NCBI RefSeq assembly: GCF_050632385.1 | Contig: NZ_CP192599.1 | Span: forward strand, 4,588,001-4,652,000 | Source of the DNA: Humitalea sp050632385 | Lineage (GTDB): Bacteria; Pseudomonadota; Alphaproteobacteria; Acetobacterales; Acetobacteraceae | Reading direction: 5' to 3' | DNA length: 64,000 bases | Part shown: positions 43,534 through 52,169 of the stretch, piece after piece | Layout of the letters: the number at the start of each line of letters is the position of its first letter | How positions within the stretch are numbered: position 1 is the stretch's first letter | The notes under the pieces: model-generated | What the model was told of the DNA's origin: nothing | The model's input: only the letters and a program-made list of their open reading frames with translations | The model's database searches: none | Translations under genes and position numbers: made by a program

Positions 43534-44486
43534 CAGCCGAAAATCCAGTGGTCGACCGCGAGGCAGGCGAAAAGTCCCGCGAGATGCATCAGGGACACGC
43601 GAAAGGCCCAGCGCGCCGGGGCGTCATTGGTCAGGCTGCGGCCGGCCTCATCCTGCGCATCGGTGAAGACGCGCCAGCAGGCGTGCAGGAACCACAAGCC
43701 GATGGCCGCCGAGGCCACGCCATACCAGACGCTGGCGAAGCCCAGGAACCAGGGCGCCATGCCGACCGGCACCAGCACGGTGGCATAGATCAGGATCTGC
43801 CGGCGGGTTTCACGCGGCCCCGCCACCACGGGCAACATCGGCACGCCGGCGCGCGCATAATCGCCATGGGCCCAAAGGCTCAGCGCCCAGAAATGCGGCG
43901 GGGTCCAGAGGAAGACGATCAGGAACATCACCAGCGGCGGCAGGGCGATGCCGCCGGTGACCGCGGCCCAGCCGATGATCGGCGGAAAGGCGCCGGCGGC
44001 GCCGCCGATGACGATGTTCTGCGGCGTCCGGCGCTTCAGCCACATCGTATAGACAAACACGTAGAACCCGATCGACGCGGCCAGCATGCCCGCCGCCACC
44101 AAGTTGGTGGCAAGCCCCATCAGCGCGACCGAGGCGATGGACAGGAAGATGCCGAAGGACAGCGCGGCCCGCGGCGCGATCCGCCCGCCCGGGATCGGCC
44201 GGCGCACGGTGCGGCGCATCAGCGCGTCTATATCGCGATCGTACCACATGTTGATCGCACCGGCGGCCCCCGCCGCGACGGCGATGCACAGGATGGCGAC
44301 CGCGGCGAGGACCGGGTGCAGGTCGCCCGGCGCCAGCGCCATGCCGACGACCCCGGTGAACACCACCAGCAACATGACGCGCGGCTTCAGCAGCGCGAAC
44401 CAGTCCCGCACCTCGGACAGGTCGACGGAGGCCGAAAGATCAAGGGGGGCCGAAGCCCCCCCCGCGTCGTAACTCATGTCACTCAT
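43533..44486 (-). CDS. ctaB: Protoheme IX farnesyltransferase (heme O synthase)
   Basis: A 317-residue UbiA-type prenyltransferase that makes heme O, the precursor of heme a. The first Asp-rich motif is INMWYDRDIDALMRRTVRRP, the second conserved region is NIVIGGAAGAFPPIIGWAA, and FLIVFLWTPPHFWALSL follows. Multiple membrane helices are seen. A second ATG three codons later is possible. It lies 22 bp downstream of coxA. Confidence 0.96.
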   Translation of the reverse strand: MSDMSYDAGGASAPLDLSASVDLSEVRDWFALLKPRVMLLVVFTGVVGMALAPGDLHPVLAAVAILCIAVAAGAAGAINMWYDRDIDALMRRTVRRPIPGGRIAPRAALSFGIFLSIASVALMGLATNLVAAGMLAASIGFYVFVYTMWLKRRTPQNIVIGGAAGAFPPIIGWAAVTGGIALPPLVMFLIVFLWTPPHFWALSLWAHGDYARAGVPMLPVVAGPRETRRQILIYATVLVPVGMAPWFLGFASVWYGVASAAIGLWFLHACWRVFTDAQDEAGRSLTNDAPARWAFRVSLMHLAGLFACLAVDHWIFG

Positions 44487-44508
44487 GGTCTCTCCCCCAA
44501 TGGGCAGC

Positions 44509-46116
44509 TCACCGAATACGGGGCAGTTCTTCAAAGGTGTGGAAGGGCGGCGGGCTGGCGACCTGCCATTCCAGCGTGGTCGCGCCGGTGCCCCAGGGGT
44601 TGGCCACCGCGACCTCACCCTTACGGAACGTCAGGTAGATCACATAGAAGAACATCACGAAGGACGCGACCGAGATATAGGACCCGAGCGACACGACCAT
44701 GTTCCAGCCCGACAAGGCATCCGGATAATCCGGGTAGCGGCGCGGCATGCCCTGGTTACCCAGGAAGTGCATCGGGAAGAAGGTCAGGTTCACGCCGACG
44801 AAGGTCAGCCAGAAGTGCAGCTTGCCCCAGAACTCCGGGTACTGCCGGCCGCTCATCTTGCCGATCCAGTAGTAGAACCCGCAGTAGATCGTGAAGACCG
44901 CGCCCAGGCTGAGCACGTAGTGGAAGTGCGCCACCACGTAATAGGTGTTGTGCAGCACGGTATCGATGCCGGCATTGGCCAGCACCACGCCGGTAACGCC
45001 ACCCACGGTGAACAGGAAGACGAAGCCGATGGCGAAGAGCATCGGCGTCTTCAGCTCCATCGAACCACCCCACATGGTGGCGATCCAGGAGAAAATCTTG
45101 ATGCCCGTCGGCACGGCGATGACCATCGTCGCCGCCATGAAGTAGGCGCGCGTGTCGACGCTGATGCCGGAGGTGAACATGTGGTGCGCCCAGACCACGA
45201 AGCCGACCACGCCGATCGCCACCATGGCGTAGGCCATGCCGAGATAACCGAACACCGGCTTCTTGCAGAAGGTCGAGATCACGTGGCTGACGATGCCGAA
45301 GCCCGGCAGGATCATGATGTAGACTTCAGGGTGCCCGAAGAACCAGAACAGATGCTGGAACAGCACCGGATCGCCGCCACCCGCCGGGTCGAAGAAGGCG
45401 GTCCCAAAATTGCGGTCGGTGATCAGCATGGTGATCGCGCCACCCAGCACCGGCACGGCCAGCAGCAGCAGGAAGGCGGTGACCAGCATCGACCAGACGA
45501 ACAGCGGCATCTTGTGCAGGGTCATCCCCGGCGCGCGCATGTTGAAGATGGTCGTGATGAAGTTGGCGGCACCCAGGATCGACGAAGCGCCGGCCAGGTG
45601 CAGCGCGAACAGCGCCATGTCCATGGCGGGGCCGGATTGGTAGGTGTCGTCCGACAGCGGCGGATAGATCGTCCAGCCAGCACCGGCGCCACCGCCGACG
45701 AACAGCGAACCGCCCAGCAGCATGAAGGCCGGGACCAGCAGCCAGAACGAAATATTGTTCAGGCGCGGGAAGGCCATGTCCGGCGCGCCGATCATGATCG
45801 GCACGAACCAGTTGCCGAAGCCACCGATCAGCGCCGGCATGATCACGAAGAACACCATGATCAGCCCGTGAGCCGAGACATAGGCGTTCCACATCTGCCC
45901 GCTGGAGAAGATCTGCAAGCCAGGCGACATCAACTCGATCCGCATCAGCAGCGACAGGCCGATGCCCACGATCGCCGCGACCAGAGAGAAGATGATGTAG
46001 AGCGTGCCGATGTCCTTGTGGTTGGTCGAGAAGAACCAACGGGACACGAAGCCGGGCGCGTGATCGTGGTGCGCGTCGTGGTCGTGGGGAGCGTGGGCGG
46101 CGTCAGCCATGTCCAT
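44509..46116 (-). CDS. coxA: Cytochrome c oxidase subunit I
   Basis: A 535-residue subunit of the aa3 oxidase. The heme and copper sites are seen in SAHGLIMVFFVIMPALIGG (heme a His), FWFFGHPEVYIMILPGFG (CuB His and Tyr), GFVVWAHHMFTSGI (CuB His pair) and YYVVAHFHYVLSLGAVF (heme a3/a His pair). The K and D channel segments appear intact. Length is normal for type A oxidases. It starts 14 bp after coxB. Confidence 0.98.
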   Translation of the reverse strand: MDMADAAHAPHDHDAHHDHAPGFVSRWFFSTNHKDIGTLYIIFSLVAAIVGIGLSLLMRIELMSPGLQIFSSGQMWNAYVSAHGLIMVFFVIMPALIGGFGNWFVPIMIGAPDMAFPRLNNISFWLLVPAFMLLGGSLFVGGGAGAGWTIYPPLSDDTYQSGPAMDMALFALHLAGASSILGAANFITTIFNMRAPGMTLHKMPLFVWSMLVTAFLLLLAVPVLGGAITMLITDRNFGTAFFDPAGGGDPVLFQHLFWFFGHPEVYIMILPGFGIVSHVISTFCKKPVFGYLGMAYAMVAIGVVGFVVWAHHMFTSGISVDTRAYFMAATMVIAVPTGIKIFSWIATMWGGSMELKTPMLFAIGFVFLFTVGGVTGVVLANAGIDTVLHNTYYVVAHFHYVLSLGAVFTIYCGFYYWIGKMSGRQYPEFWGKLHFWLTFVGVNLTFFPMHFLGNQGMPRRYPDYPDALSGWNMVVSLGSYISVASFVMFFYVIYLTFRKGEVAVANPWGTGATTLEWQVASPPPFHTFEELPRIR

Positions 46117-46130
46117 CCGTCCTTATTTGA

Positions 46131-47039
46131 TCAGTTCTGGGGGGCGGGGGCGGCGACCGAGGCGACCGCCTGCGGCAGGTCACCCGCGGGCCAGCCCGGC
46201 CCCTGGCCTTGTGCGAAGCGCGTGCGCGCCTGCGCCACCCAGGCATCGTATTCCGCCCGCGGCACGGCCCGCACGGCGATCGGCATGAACCAGTGGTTGG
46301 TGCCGCAAATCTGGTTGCACTGGCCGTAGAAGGTGCCTTCGCGATCGGCCTGGAACCAGGTCTCCAGCGCGCGGCCGGGGATCGTGTATTTTTGGACACC
46401 CAGCGACGGCACGAAGAAGGAATGGATCACGTCATGCCCGGTGGTGATCACCCGCACGGCCGCGCCGACGGGCACCACCAGGGGGTTGTCCACCGCCAGA
46501 TTGCGCAACTGGCCCGGCTGCAGGTCGGAATCCGCGATCGGATAGGAATCGAAGCTGAAGTTGCCGTTGTCCGGATACTGGTAGTGCCAGTACCACTGCC
46601 GTCCCTGCACGTTGATCGTCAGGTCGGCCTCACGCGGCTGGTCCGCGAAATAGATCAGGCGGAAGGACGGGATGGCGATCACGATCAGGATCAGCACCGG
46701 CACGACCGTCCAGGCCACTTCCAGGATCGTGTTGTGGCTGGTCTGCGACGGCACCGGGTTCACCGCGGCGCGGTAGCGCCACATGCACCAACCCAGCAGG
46801 GCCGCGACAAAGATCGTGATCACGACAATGATCCAGAAGACCATCTGGTTGAAATCGTGGATGACTTCCTTCAGCACGCCACCGGCCTGCTGCAGGCCCA
46901 TCCCCCAGGCATGCGGGGCGCCCAGCATCGGGCCCCCTTCCGCCGCGAGCGCGCCTACGCTCAGGAACAACGGGAGTGCCGCCAGGAAAAGAACGGCCGT
47001 GAGGCCAGTGAGCCCGCGCTTCATGCCTGAAAACCGCAT
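46131..47039 (-). CDS. coxB: Cytochrome c oxidase subunit II
   Basis: A 302-residue subunit with a signal peptide (LTAVLFLAALPLFLSVGALAA), two membrane helices, and a CuA domain. The CuA site shows TGHDVIHSFFVPSLGVQ and GQCNQICGTNHWFMP. There is no fused cytochrome c domain. A Pro/Ala-rich C-terminal tail of about 25 residues follows. It is the first gene of the oxidase cluster; an alternative ATG at 47024 is possible. The 209 bp gap upstream (47040-47248) probably holds the promoter but I cannot place it. Confidence 0.97.
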   Translation of the reverse strand: MRFSGMKRGLTGLTAVLFLAALPLFLSVGALAAEGGPMLGAPHAWGMGLQQAGGVLKEVIHDFNQMVFWIIVVITIFVAALLGWCMWRYRAAVNPVPSQTSHNTILEVAWTVVPVLILIVIAIPSFRLIYFADQPREADLTINVQGRQWYWHYQYPDNGNFSFDSYPIADSDLQPGQLRNLAVDNPLVVPVGAAVRVITTGHDVIHSFFVPSLGVQKYTIPGRALETWFQADREGTFYGQCNQICGTNHWFMPIAVRAVPRAEYDAWVAQARTRFAQGQGPGWPAGDLPQAVASVAAPAPQN

Positions 47040-47248
47040 CCGCCGATCCTGCCTTCGCACCGCAGCGCCAGGGGCGTCGCGCGCTGGATAAAAACGACTG
47101 GCCACACACCGTGTCCAGCCGGCCAAAGCCCCCGCCAAAAGGCCGTGACCGCCACGGGACCTATAGGCTTGGCCTGCCGCACCGCACAAGCCGCCCGGAC
47201 ACATGACCTCGACCGGCCAGGCCGCAAGACGCCGGCCCCGAACCTATG

Positions 47249-47953
47249 TCAGGCAGCCAGGGCGGGGGCGGAGGCGTCCAGGCCATCGTTCAGCACCTGC
47301 ACCAGGGTGAACAGGCCCGCCGGCGGCACCGACTGGATCGTTTCGACCGACGGCGACTTCGGGTCCAGCAGGTCGTGCAGCGCGAAATCCGGATGCCAGC
47401 CAAGCGTGCGCGACAAGGGCGCCATGGCCCGTTCGATCCACCACCGCGGCCCGTTCTCGGCGGCGAAATGGTTCACGAACAGCAGCCGCCCGCCGGGCCG
47501 CACCACGCGCCGCATTTCGGCGAACAAGCGCTTGGCGTCCGGCACCACGCTGGCGGTGAACATGGCGACCGCGATATCAAAGGATGCATCGGCGAAATCC
47601 ATCGCCTCGGCGTCCATCTCCAGCAGCGCATCGACATGGGTCAGATGTTCCGCCGCGGTGCGTTCGCGGGCTTTTTCCAACATCTCCCGCGACAGGTCGA
47701 TGCCGGTCACCCGCTTGGTCCGGTCGTAGCGCGGCAGGGCCAGGCCGGTGCCGACCCCGACCTCCAGCACCGCCGTCCCCGGCAGGCGGTTGACCGCGGC
47801 CACGGCACGACGCCGGCCGAATGCGGAAACACCCCCAAACACGGTATCGTAGACCCCGGCCCAGCGCCGATAGGCGTCTCGCACCGAGTCGGCGTCGAGT
47901 GCTGCGCGCGGATGGGCAGGAGTAATGGGGCCTTGCGGCGTAGTGATCGACAT
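47249..47953 (-). CDS. pmtA: Class I SAM methyltransferase, PmtA-like phosphatidylethanolamine N-methyltransferase
   Basis: A 234-residue methyltransferase. Motif I is VLEVGVGTGLALP, followed by GIDLSREMLEKAR, and the N-terminal YRRWAGVYDTVFGGVSAFGRRRAV resembles the Rhodobacter-type PmtA that makes phosphatidylcholine. The MRRVVRPGGRLLFVNHF segment is typical. A phosphatidylcholine role is inferred by resemblance. The gene stands alone between the oxidase cluster and an EamA exporter. Confidence 0.82.
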   Translation of the reverse strand: MSITTPQGPITPAHPRAALDADSVRDAYRRWAGVYDTVFGGVSAFGRRRAVAAVNRLPGTAVLEVGVGTGLALPRYDRTKRVTGIDLSREMLEKARERTAAEHLTHVDALLEMDAEAMDFADASFDIAVAMFTASVVPDAKRLFAEMRRVVRPGGRLLFVNHFAAENGPRWWIERAMAPLSRTLGWHPDFALHDLLDPKSPSVETIQSVPPAGLFTLVQVLNDGLDASAPALAA

Positions 47954-48026
47954 GCCGTGACCTTGGTTGATGATGCGATGAACAGCATGCGACCGGTCAA
48001 AGCAAGCCCGGATACGCTTTCGGGCT

Positions 48027-48890
48027 TCAGCCCCGCCGTCGGGGAATGGCTACCAGCACCCCGCCAGCGGCGATGATGACGGCCCCGGCCAGGGTCCATC
48101 CATCCGGCCATTCGGCGAAAACCAACGCCCCAGCGACGGTCGCCCAGACCAATTGGGTGTAGTGCAGCGGCCCCAGCAGGCTGGCCGGCGCACGCATATA
48201 GGCAAGCACCAGAAGGTAGTGCCCGGCCCCGCCCAACAGGCCCAGCAGCAGAAAAGCCCCCCAGACCCAGCCCGGCGCCGGCGTCCAGATGAAGGGCTGC
48301 CAGACGGTGGTCATGCAGAGCGCGGCAAATGATGTGTGCAGGACCGTGGTCCGGGTGTCATCCACGGTGGCCAGCCGCCGCGTCAGGATCTGGTAGGCCG
48401 CGAAAATAGCCGCCGACCCCAGTGGCAGCAGGGTCGCCCAATGCGGCGCGGCCTCACCGGTCAGGAAGGGCGGGCGCAGGGCAACCAGCACCCCCACGAA
48501 GCCCAGCGCCACCCCGGCCCAGCGCAGCGGTCCCACCTTTTCGTGCAGCACCAGGGCCGCCAGGGCCACGGTCAGCGCAGGCGCGACGAAGGAGACCGCC
48601 GTCGCATCCGCCAAGGGGATATGGGCCAAGGCACTGGAAAACAGGAAATTCGCGCCGAACAGGCAGGCGCTTCGCAACGTCTGCAGCACGGGTGCCTTGG
48701 ACCGCCAGGGCAGCCCCCCCGTGGCGATCCGGATCGCCAGCGCCACGACGATGACATGAAACAGGAAGCGCCCGAACATGATCTGCGGCACCGGCAGGAC
48801 CGTGGTCAGCAGCTTGATGGCCGTGTCCATGGCCACGAACAGCGCCAAGGCGGCGAGTTGCAGGGCCACCCCGCGCAGTGATGCCGTCAC
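48027..48890 (-). CDS. EamA/DMT family transporter
   Basis: A 287-residue inner-membrane exporter with ten hydrophobic segments in two EamA repeats. Landmark segments are MFGRFLFHVIVVALAIRIA and FLFSSALAHIPLADATAVSFVAPALTVALAAL in the first repeat, and YMRAPASLLGPLHYTQLVWATVAGALVFAEWPDG in the second. The start is a GTG at 48890. An RhaT-like or S-adenosylmethionine-type substrate cannot be specified. Confidence 0.88.
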   Translation of the reverse strand: MTASLRGVALQLAALALFVAMDTAIKLLTTVLPVPQIMFGRFLFHVIVVALAIRIATGGLPWRSKAPVLQTLRSACLFGANFLFSSALAHIPLADATAVSFVAPALTVALAALVLHEKVGPLRWAGVALGFVGVLVALRPPFLTGEAAPHWATLLPLGSAAIFAAYQILTRRLATVDDTRTTVLHTSFAALCMTTVWQPFIWTPAPGWVWGAFLLLGLLGGAGHYLLVLAYMRAPASLLGPLHYTQLVWATVAGALVFAEWPDGWTLAGAVIIAAGGVLVAIPRRRG

Positions 48891-49280
48891 CCCGCGCGCC
48901 CCGGGCCTGGCACATCGGGCCTGGCGCCCCTGCTTTCCCCGACACCTCGCATCCCGCCCCCCGTGCCAGTCCAAGCGCGCCAGTCCAACCATGCCGAGGC
49001 TGCTGCGAAAGCACCACCACGACCGCGGCCATCACCGAATTCCTGCATGACGCATGCCAGACGCTGCCGGACGTCGCACCGCCGAATCGGCGCAGCCCTG
49101 CCCCGCCCAGGCTGATCCCGAATCAAGGCTGGGGCGGCAGCGCCGATTCGCGCGCAACCGACACCCCCTGCCCCGGGCGGGCCGAATCGCAGCCAAACCG
49201 CCCCGATCCAGGCGGCCCGGCCTCACGCCCGGTTACGATGGGTTGCGGTGGGGCGGTCAGCAGGGTAACCGGTTCGTGAT
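48891..49280. other. Divergent intergenic region with a long imperfect hairpin
   Basis: 390 bp between divergent EamA and zapE genes. No convincing ORF is present. It holds a large inverted repeat: perfect 11 bp arms CGAATCGGCGC (49083-49093) and GCGCCGATTCG (49140-49150) around an inner imperfect stem (GCCCCGCCCAG with CTGGGGCGGC) and a short TGAT/ATCA stem. The resulting 68-nt structure could be an RNA element or a bidirectional terminator. The promoters of both genes should also lie here but I could not identify them with confidence. Confidence 0.5.
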
Positions 49281-50525
49281 ATGGATGGCCCCCTGCCGGG
49301 CGCCGGGGCCTTGCAACCCCGCGCCGCCACTGCCGCGACGGCGTCCCCCGCGACACCGTTCCAGCAAGCGCCCGCCCCCCAGGCGGGAGGCGCTGGGGGA
49401 CCTTTGCCGCGATACCGCGCATTGGTCGCGTCCGGCGACCTGAGCGCCGACCCCGCCCAGGCCTTCGCCGCCGAAACCCTGCAGGACCTTTGGCGCCGGC
49501 TGCGCGGCTACGATCCCCAGCCCGGCGCGCCCGAGGCCACCGGCTGGCTGGCCCGCGTCTTCCGCCGCAAGCCCGTGGACGAAGCGCCGAACGGCGCGCC
49601 CCAGGGGCTGTACCTGGTCGGTGAGGTCGGGCGCGGCAAATCCATGCTGATGGACCTGTTCTTCCTGACGGCCGAGGTGCCGCGCAAGCAGCGCATCCAC
49701 TTCCACCAGTTCATGCAGGACGCGCACAAGCGCATCCACGCCTGGAAAACGGCCAATCCGGGCGATTCCGACCCGATCCCGCCCCTGGCCGACGCGATCA
49801 TCGCCGATGCGGCCCTGCTGTGCTTCGACGAGTTCCAGGTCCATGACATCGTGGACGCGATGATCCTGGGCCGGCTGTTCGAGGCGCTGTTCCAGCGCGG
49901 CTGCGTCGTCGTCGCGACGTCGAACACCGCCCCGGACGACCTGTTTCGCGGCAAGCCCGGGCGGGATGCCTTCCTGCCCTTCATCGCCCTGATCAAGCAG
50001 CGGGTCGCGGTGCTGCACCTGCAATCGGCCCGCGACTTCCGGCGCGACCGGATTCGCGGCATGCCGACCTGGCATGTGCCCGCGAACGGCCGGGCCGAAC
50101 GGGCGCTGGATGCGGCCTTCCTGGAACTGACCGGCCAGGACCATGCCCCGCCGCTGGTGCTGGAGGTCCTGGGCCGCCGGGTGGAATTGCCGGCCGCCGC
50201 GCGCGGGGTGGCACGGGCGTCCTTCACCGACCTGTGCGGGCGACCGCTCGGGCCGGCCGACTACCTGGCGCTGGCCACCCACATCCACACCCTGGTGCTG
50301 GATGACGTGCCGCGCCTGGGGCCGGAGAATTTCGACATGGCGCGGCGGTTCATCACGCTGATCGACGCGCTGTACGAACACCGTTGCAAGCTGGTCGGCA
50401 GCGCCGCGGCGATGCCCGACCAATTGTATGAATCAGGCGACAACGCGGCGATGTTCGAACGAACCGCCTCGCGCCTGATGGAAATGCAGAGCCAGGACTG
50501 GCTGGCCCTGCCGCATCTCACATGA
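49281..50525 (+). CDS. zapE: Cell division protein ZapE (AFG1-like ATPase)
   Basis: A 414-residue P-loop ATPase. Walker A is GEVGRGKSMLMDLFF, Walker B is LLCFDEFQVHDIVDAM, and VVATSNTAPDDLF follows. The N-terminal 40 residues are a low-complexity Ala/Pro/Gln-rich extension. ZapE associates with the division ring, and the eukaryotic homologue Afg1 works in mitochondrial protein quality control. The stop overlaps an ATG of the next gene, but that gene probably starts 27 nt later. Confidence 0.94.
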   Translation: MDGPLPGAGALQPRAATAATASPATPFQQAPAPQAGGAGGPLPRYRALVASGDLSADPAQAFAAETLQDLWRRLRGYDPQPGAPEATGWLARVFRRKPVDEAPNGAPQGLYLVGEVGRGKSMLMDLFFLTAEVPRKQRIHFHQFMQDAHKRIHAWKTANPGDSDPIPPLADAIIADAALLCFDEFQVHDIVDAMILGRLFEALFQRGCVVVATSNTAPDDLFRGKPGRDAFLPFIALIKQRVAVLHLQSARDFRRDRIRGMPTWHVPANGRAERALDAAFLELTGQDHAPPLVLEVLGRRVELPAAARGVARASFTDLCGRPLGPADYLALATHIHTLVLDDVPRLGPENFDMARRFITLIDALYEHRCKLVGSAAAMPDQLYESGDNAAMFERTASRLMEMQSQDWLALPHLT

Positions 50526-50548
50526 ACACCGATCCAAAAGGATTCGTC

Positions 50549-51022
50549 ATGCGCCTCTTGACCCTGCTTACCCTGTCCTTGCTTGCCCTGGCGCCGTTGC
50601 GCTCCGCCGATGCCACGACCACCCGCCAGCAACAGGCCGGCAGCCGCCCGGCCGCGACGGCCCCGAACAGCCAGGCGCGGTCGGCCACGCGGGCGACCCC
50701 GCCCCGGTCGGCCACCCGCCAGACGCCCCGGCGCCAGACGGCCAGCACCCGGGCGACGACCGGCCGGACACAGGCCACGACCCAGGGGCGCAACCGCACC
50801 GCGGCCGCCCGCACCAGCGGGCGGAACGGTGCCGCGGCCTCCTGCCAGCGCCGCGACAGCCGTGGGCGCTGCGTCGGGCCGCGCACCGCGTCCCTGCAGG
50901 GCGCCGCCGGCTGGCAGGGCGGGCTGCCCGCCGCGTCCAACACCCAGTCCGATTGCCCGAGCGGCACGATGGCGACCCTGGCGCGCGGGCACTCCGACGT
51001 GACGCGCTGCATGCCGATCTGA
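50549..51022 (+). CDS. Low-complexity Arg/Thr/Ala/Gln-rich secreted protein
   Basis: A 157-residue protein starting at ATG 50549, preceded by an AAAGGA ribosome site with 6 nt spacing. It has a clear signal peptide (MRLLTLLTLSLLALAPLRSADA), then about 75 residues made mostly of Thr, Arg, Ala and Gln (ATRATPPRSATRQTPRRQ), which is strongly basic and probably disordered, and a C-terminal part with four cysteines (SCQRRDSRGRC, SDCPSGTM, VTRCMPI). No known domain is recognised. It follows zapE on the same strand. It could bind nucleic acid or envelope polymers, but that is speculation. Confidence 0.7.
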   Translation: MRLLTLLTLSLLALAPLRSADATTTRQQQAGSRPAATAPNSQARSATRATPPRSATRQTPRRQTASTRATTGRTQATTQGRNRTAAARTSGRNGAAASCQRRDSRGRCVGPRTASLQGAAGWQGGLPAASNTQSDCPSGTMATLARGHSDVTRCMPI

Positions 51023-51164
51023 ACCGCCGCGCGCGCCGGTCAGCGATCCGCGCGGCGCATGGCGGGCGTTTTGCCGCAAGGGAATGCCGCGGGCCGCCTT
51101 GCCCGTGGTGGAACCCCGCGCTAGGACAGCCCCGCTTTTGACGCATCGCGAAAGATCCCCCCCA

Positions 51165-52118
51165 ATGGCTCGCAACAAGATCGCGCTGATCGGCGCCGGC
51201 AACATCGGCGGCACGCTCGCCCATTTGATCGGGCTGAAGGAACTGGGTGATGTCACCCTGTTCGACGTTTTCGGTGGCGTCGCCGCCGGCAAGGCGCTCG
51301 ACATCATGCAGTCGGGCCCGGTCGATGGCTTCGACAGCGCCATGGTCGGGGGTTCGGACTATTCCGCGATCGCCGGCGCCGATGTGGTGATCATCACCGC
51401 CGGCTTCCCCCGCATGCCGGGCATGAGCCGCGACGACCTGGTCGCCAAGAATGCCGGCGTGATCGCCACGGTGGCCGAGGGCGTGAAGACCTACGCCCCC
51501 GATGCCTTCGTCATCGTCATCACCAACCCGCTCGACGCCATGGTCTGGGTGTTCCAGCAGAAGTCGGGCCTGCCCCCTGAAAAGGTCGTCGGCATGGCCG
51601 GCGTGCTGGACAGCAGCCGCTTCCGCCTGTTCCTGGCGCATGAGTTCGATGTGTCGGTCGAAGACGTGACCGCCTTCGTGCTCGGCGGCCATGGCGACAC
51701 GATGGTGCCGCTGACCCGGTATTCGACCGTTGCCGGCATCCCGGTGCCCGACCTGGTCAAGATGGGCTGGTCCACGCAGGAAAAGATCGACGCGATCTGC
51801 GCCCGCACCGCCAATGGCGGTGGTGAGATCGTGAAGCTGCTGGAACGCGGCAGCGCCTTCTACGCCCCGGCCGCCTCGGCCATCGCGATGGCGGAAAGCT
51901 ACCTCAAGGACAAGAAGCGCGTCCTGCCTTGCGCCGCCTGGCTGACCGGCCAGTACGGCATCGACGGGCTGTATGTCGGCGTGCCGGTGGTGATCGGCGC
52001 GAATGGCGTAGAGCGGATCGTCGAGATCGAATTGAACGCCGAGGAAAAGGCCGCCTTCGACAAGTCCTGCGACGCCGTCCGCGAATTGCTCGAAGCCAGC
52101 CGCAAGCTGGTCGGCTGA
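51165..52118 (+). CDS. mdh: Malate dehydrogenase (NAD-dependent)
   Basis: A 317-residue LDH-like malate dehydrogenase. The Rossmann motif is IALIGAGNIGGTLAHLIG, followed by VTLFDVFGGVAAGKALDIMQ, GFPRMPGMSRDDLVAKN (active-site Arg region), NPLDAMVWVFQ, and HGDTMVPLTRYSTV with the catalytic His. It begins the TCA cycle run mdh-sucC-sucD-sucA-sucB. A typical alphaproteobacterial arrangement. Confidence 0.97.
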   Translation: MARNKIALIGAGNIGGTLAHLIGLKELGDVTLFDVFGGVAAGKALDIMQSGPVDGFDSAMVGGSDYSAIAGADVVIITAGFPRMPGMSRDDLVAKNAGVIATVAEGVKTYAPDAFVIVITNPLDAMVWVFQQKSGLPPEKVVGMAGVLDSSRFRLFLAHEFDVSVEDVTAFVLGGHGDTMVPLTRYSTVAGIPVPDLVKMGWSTQEKIDAICARTANGGGEIVKLLERGSAFYAPAASAIAMAESYLKDKKRVLPCAAWLTGQYGIDGLYVGVPVVIGANGVERIVEIELNAEEKAAFDKSCDAVRELLEASRKLVG

Positions 52119-52169
52119 GCCACTGGGGCGGCTTCGGCCGCCCCTTCTCATATCTGGGGACTTCTGCCG

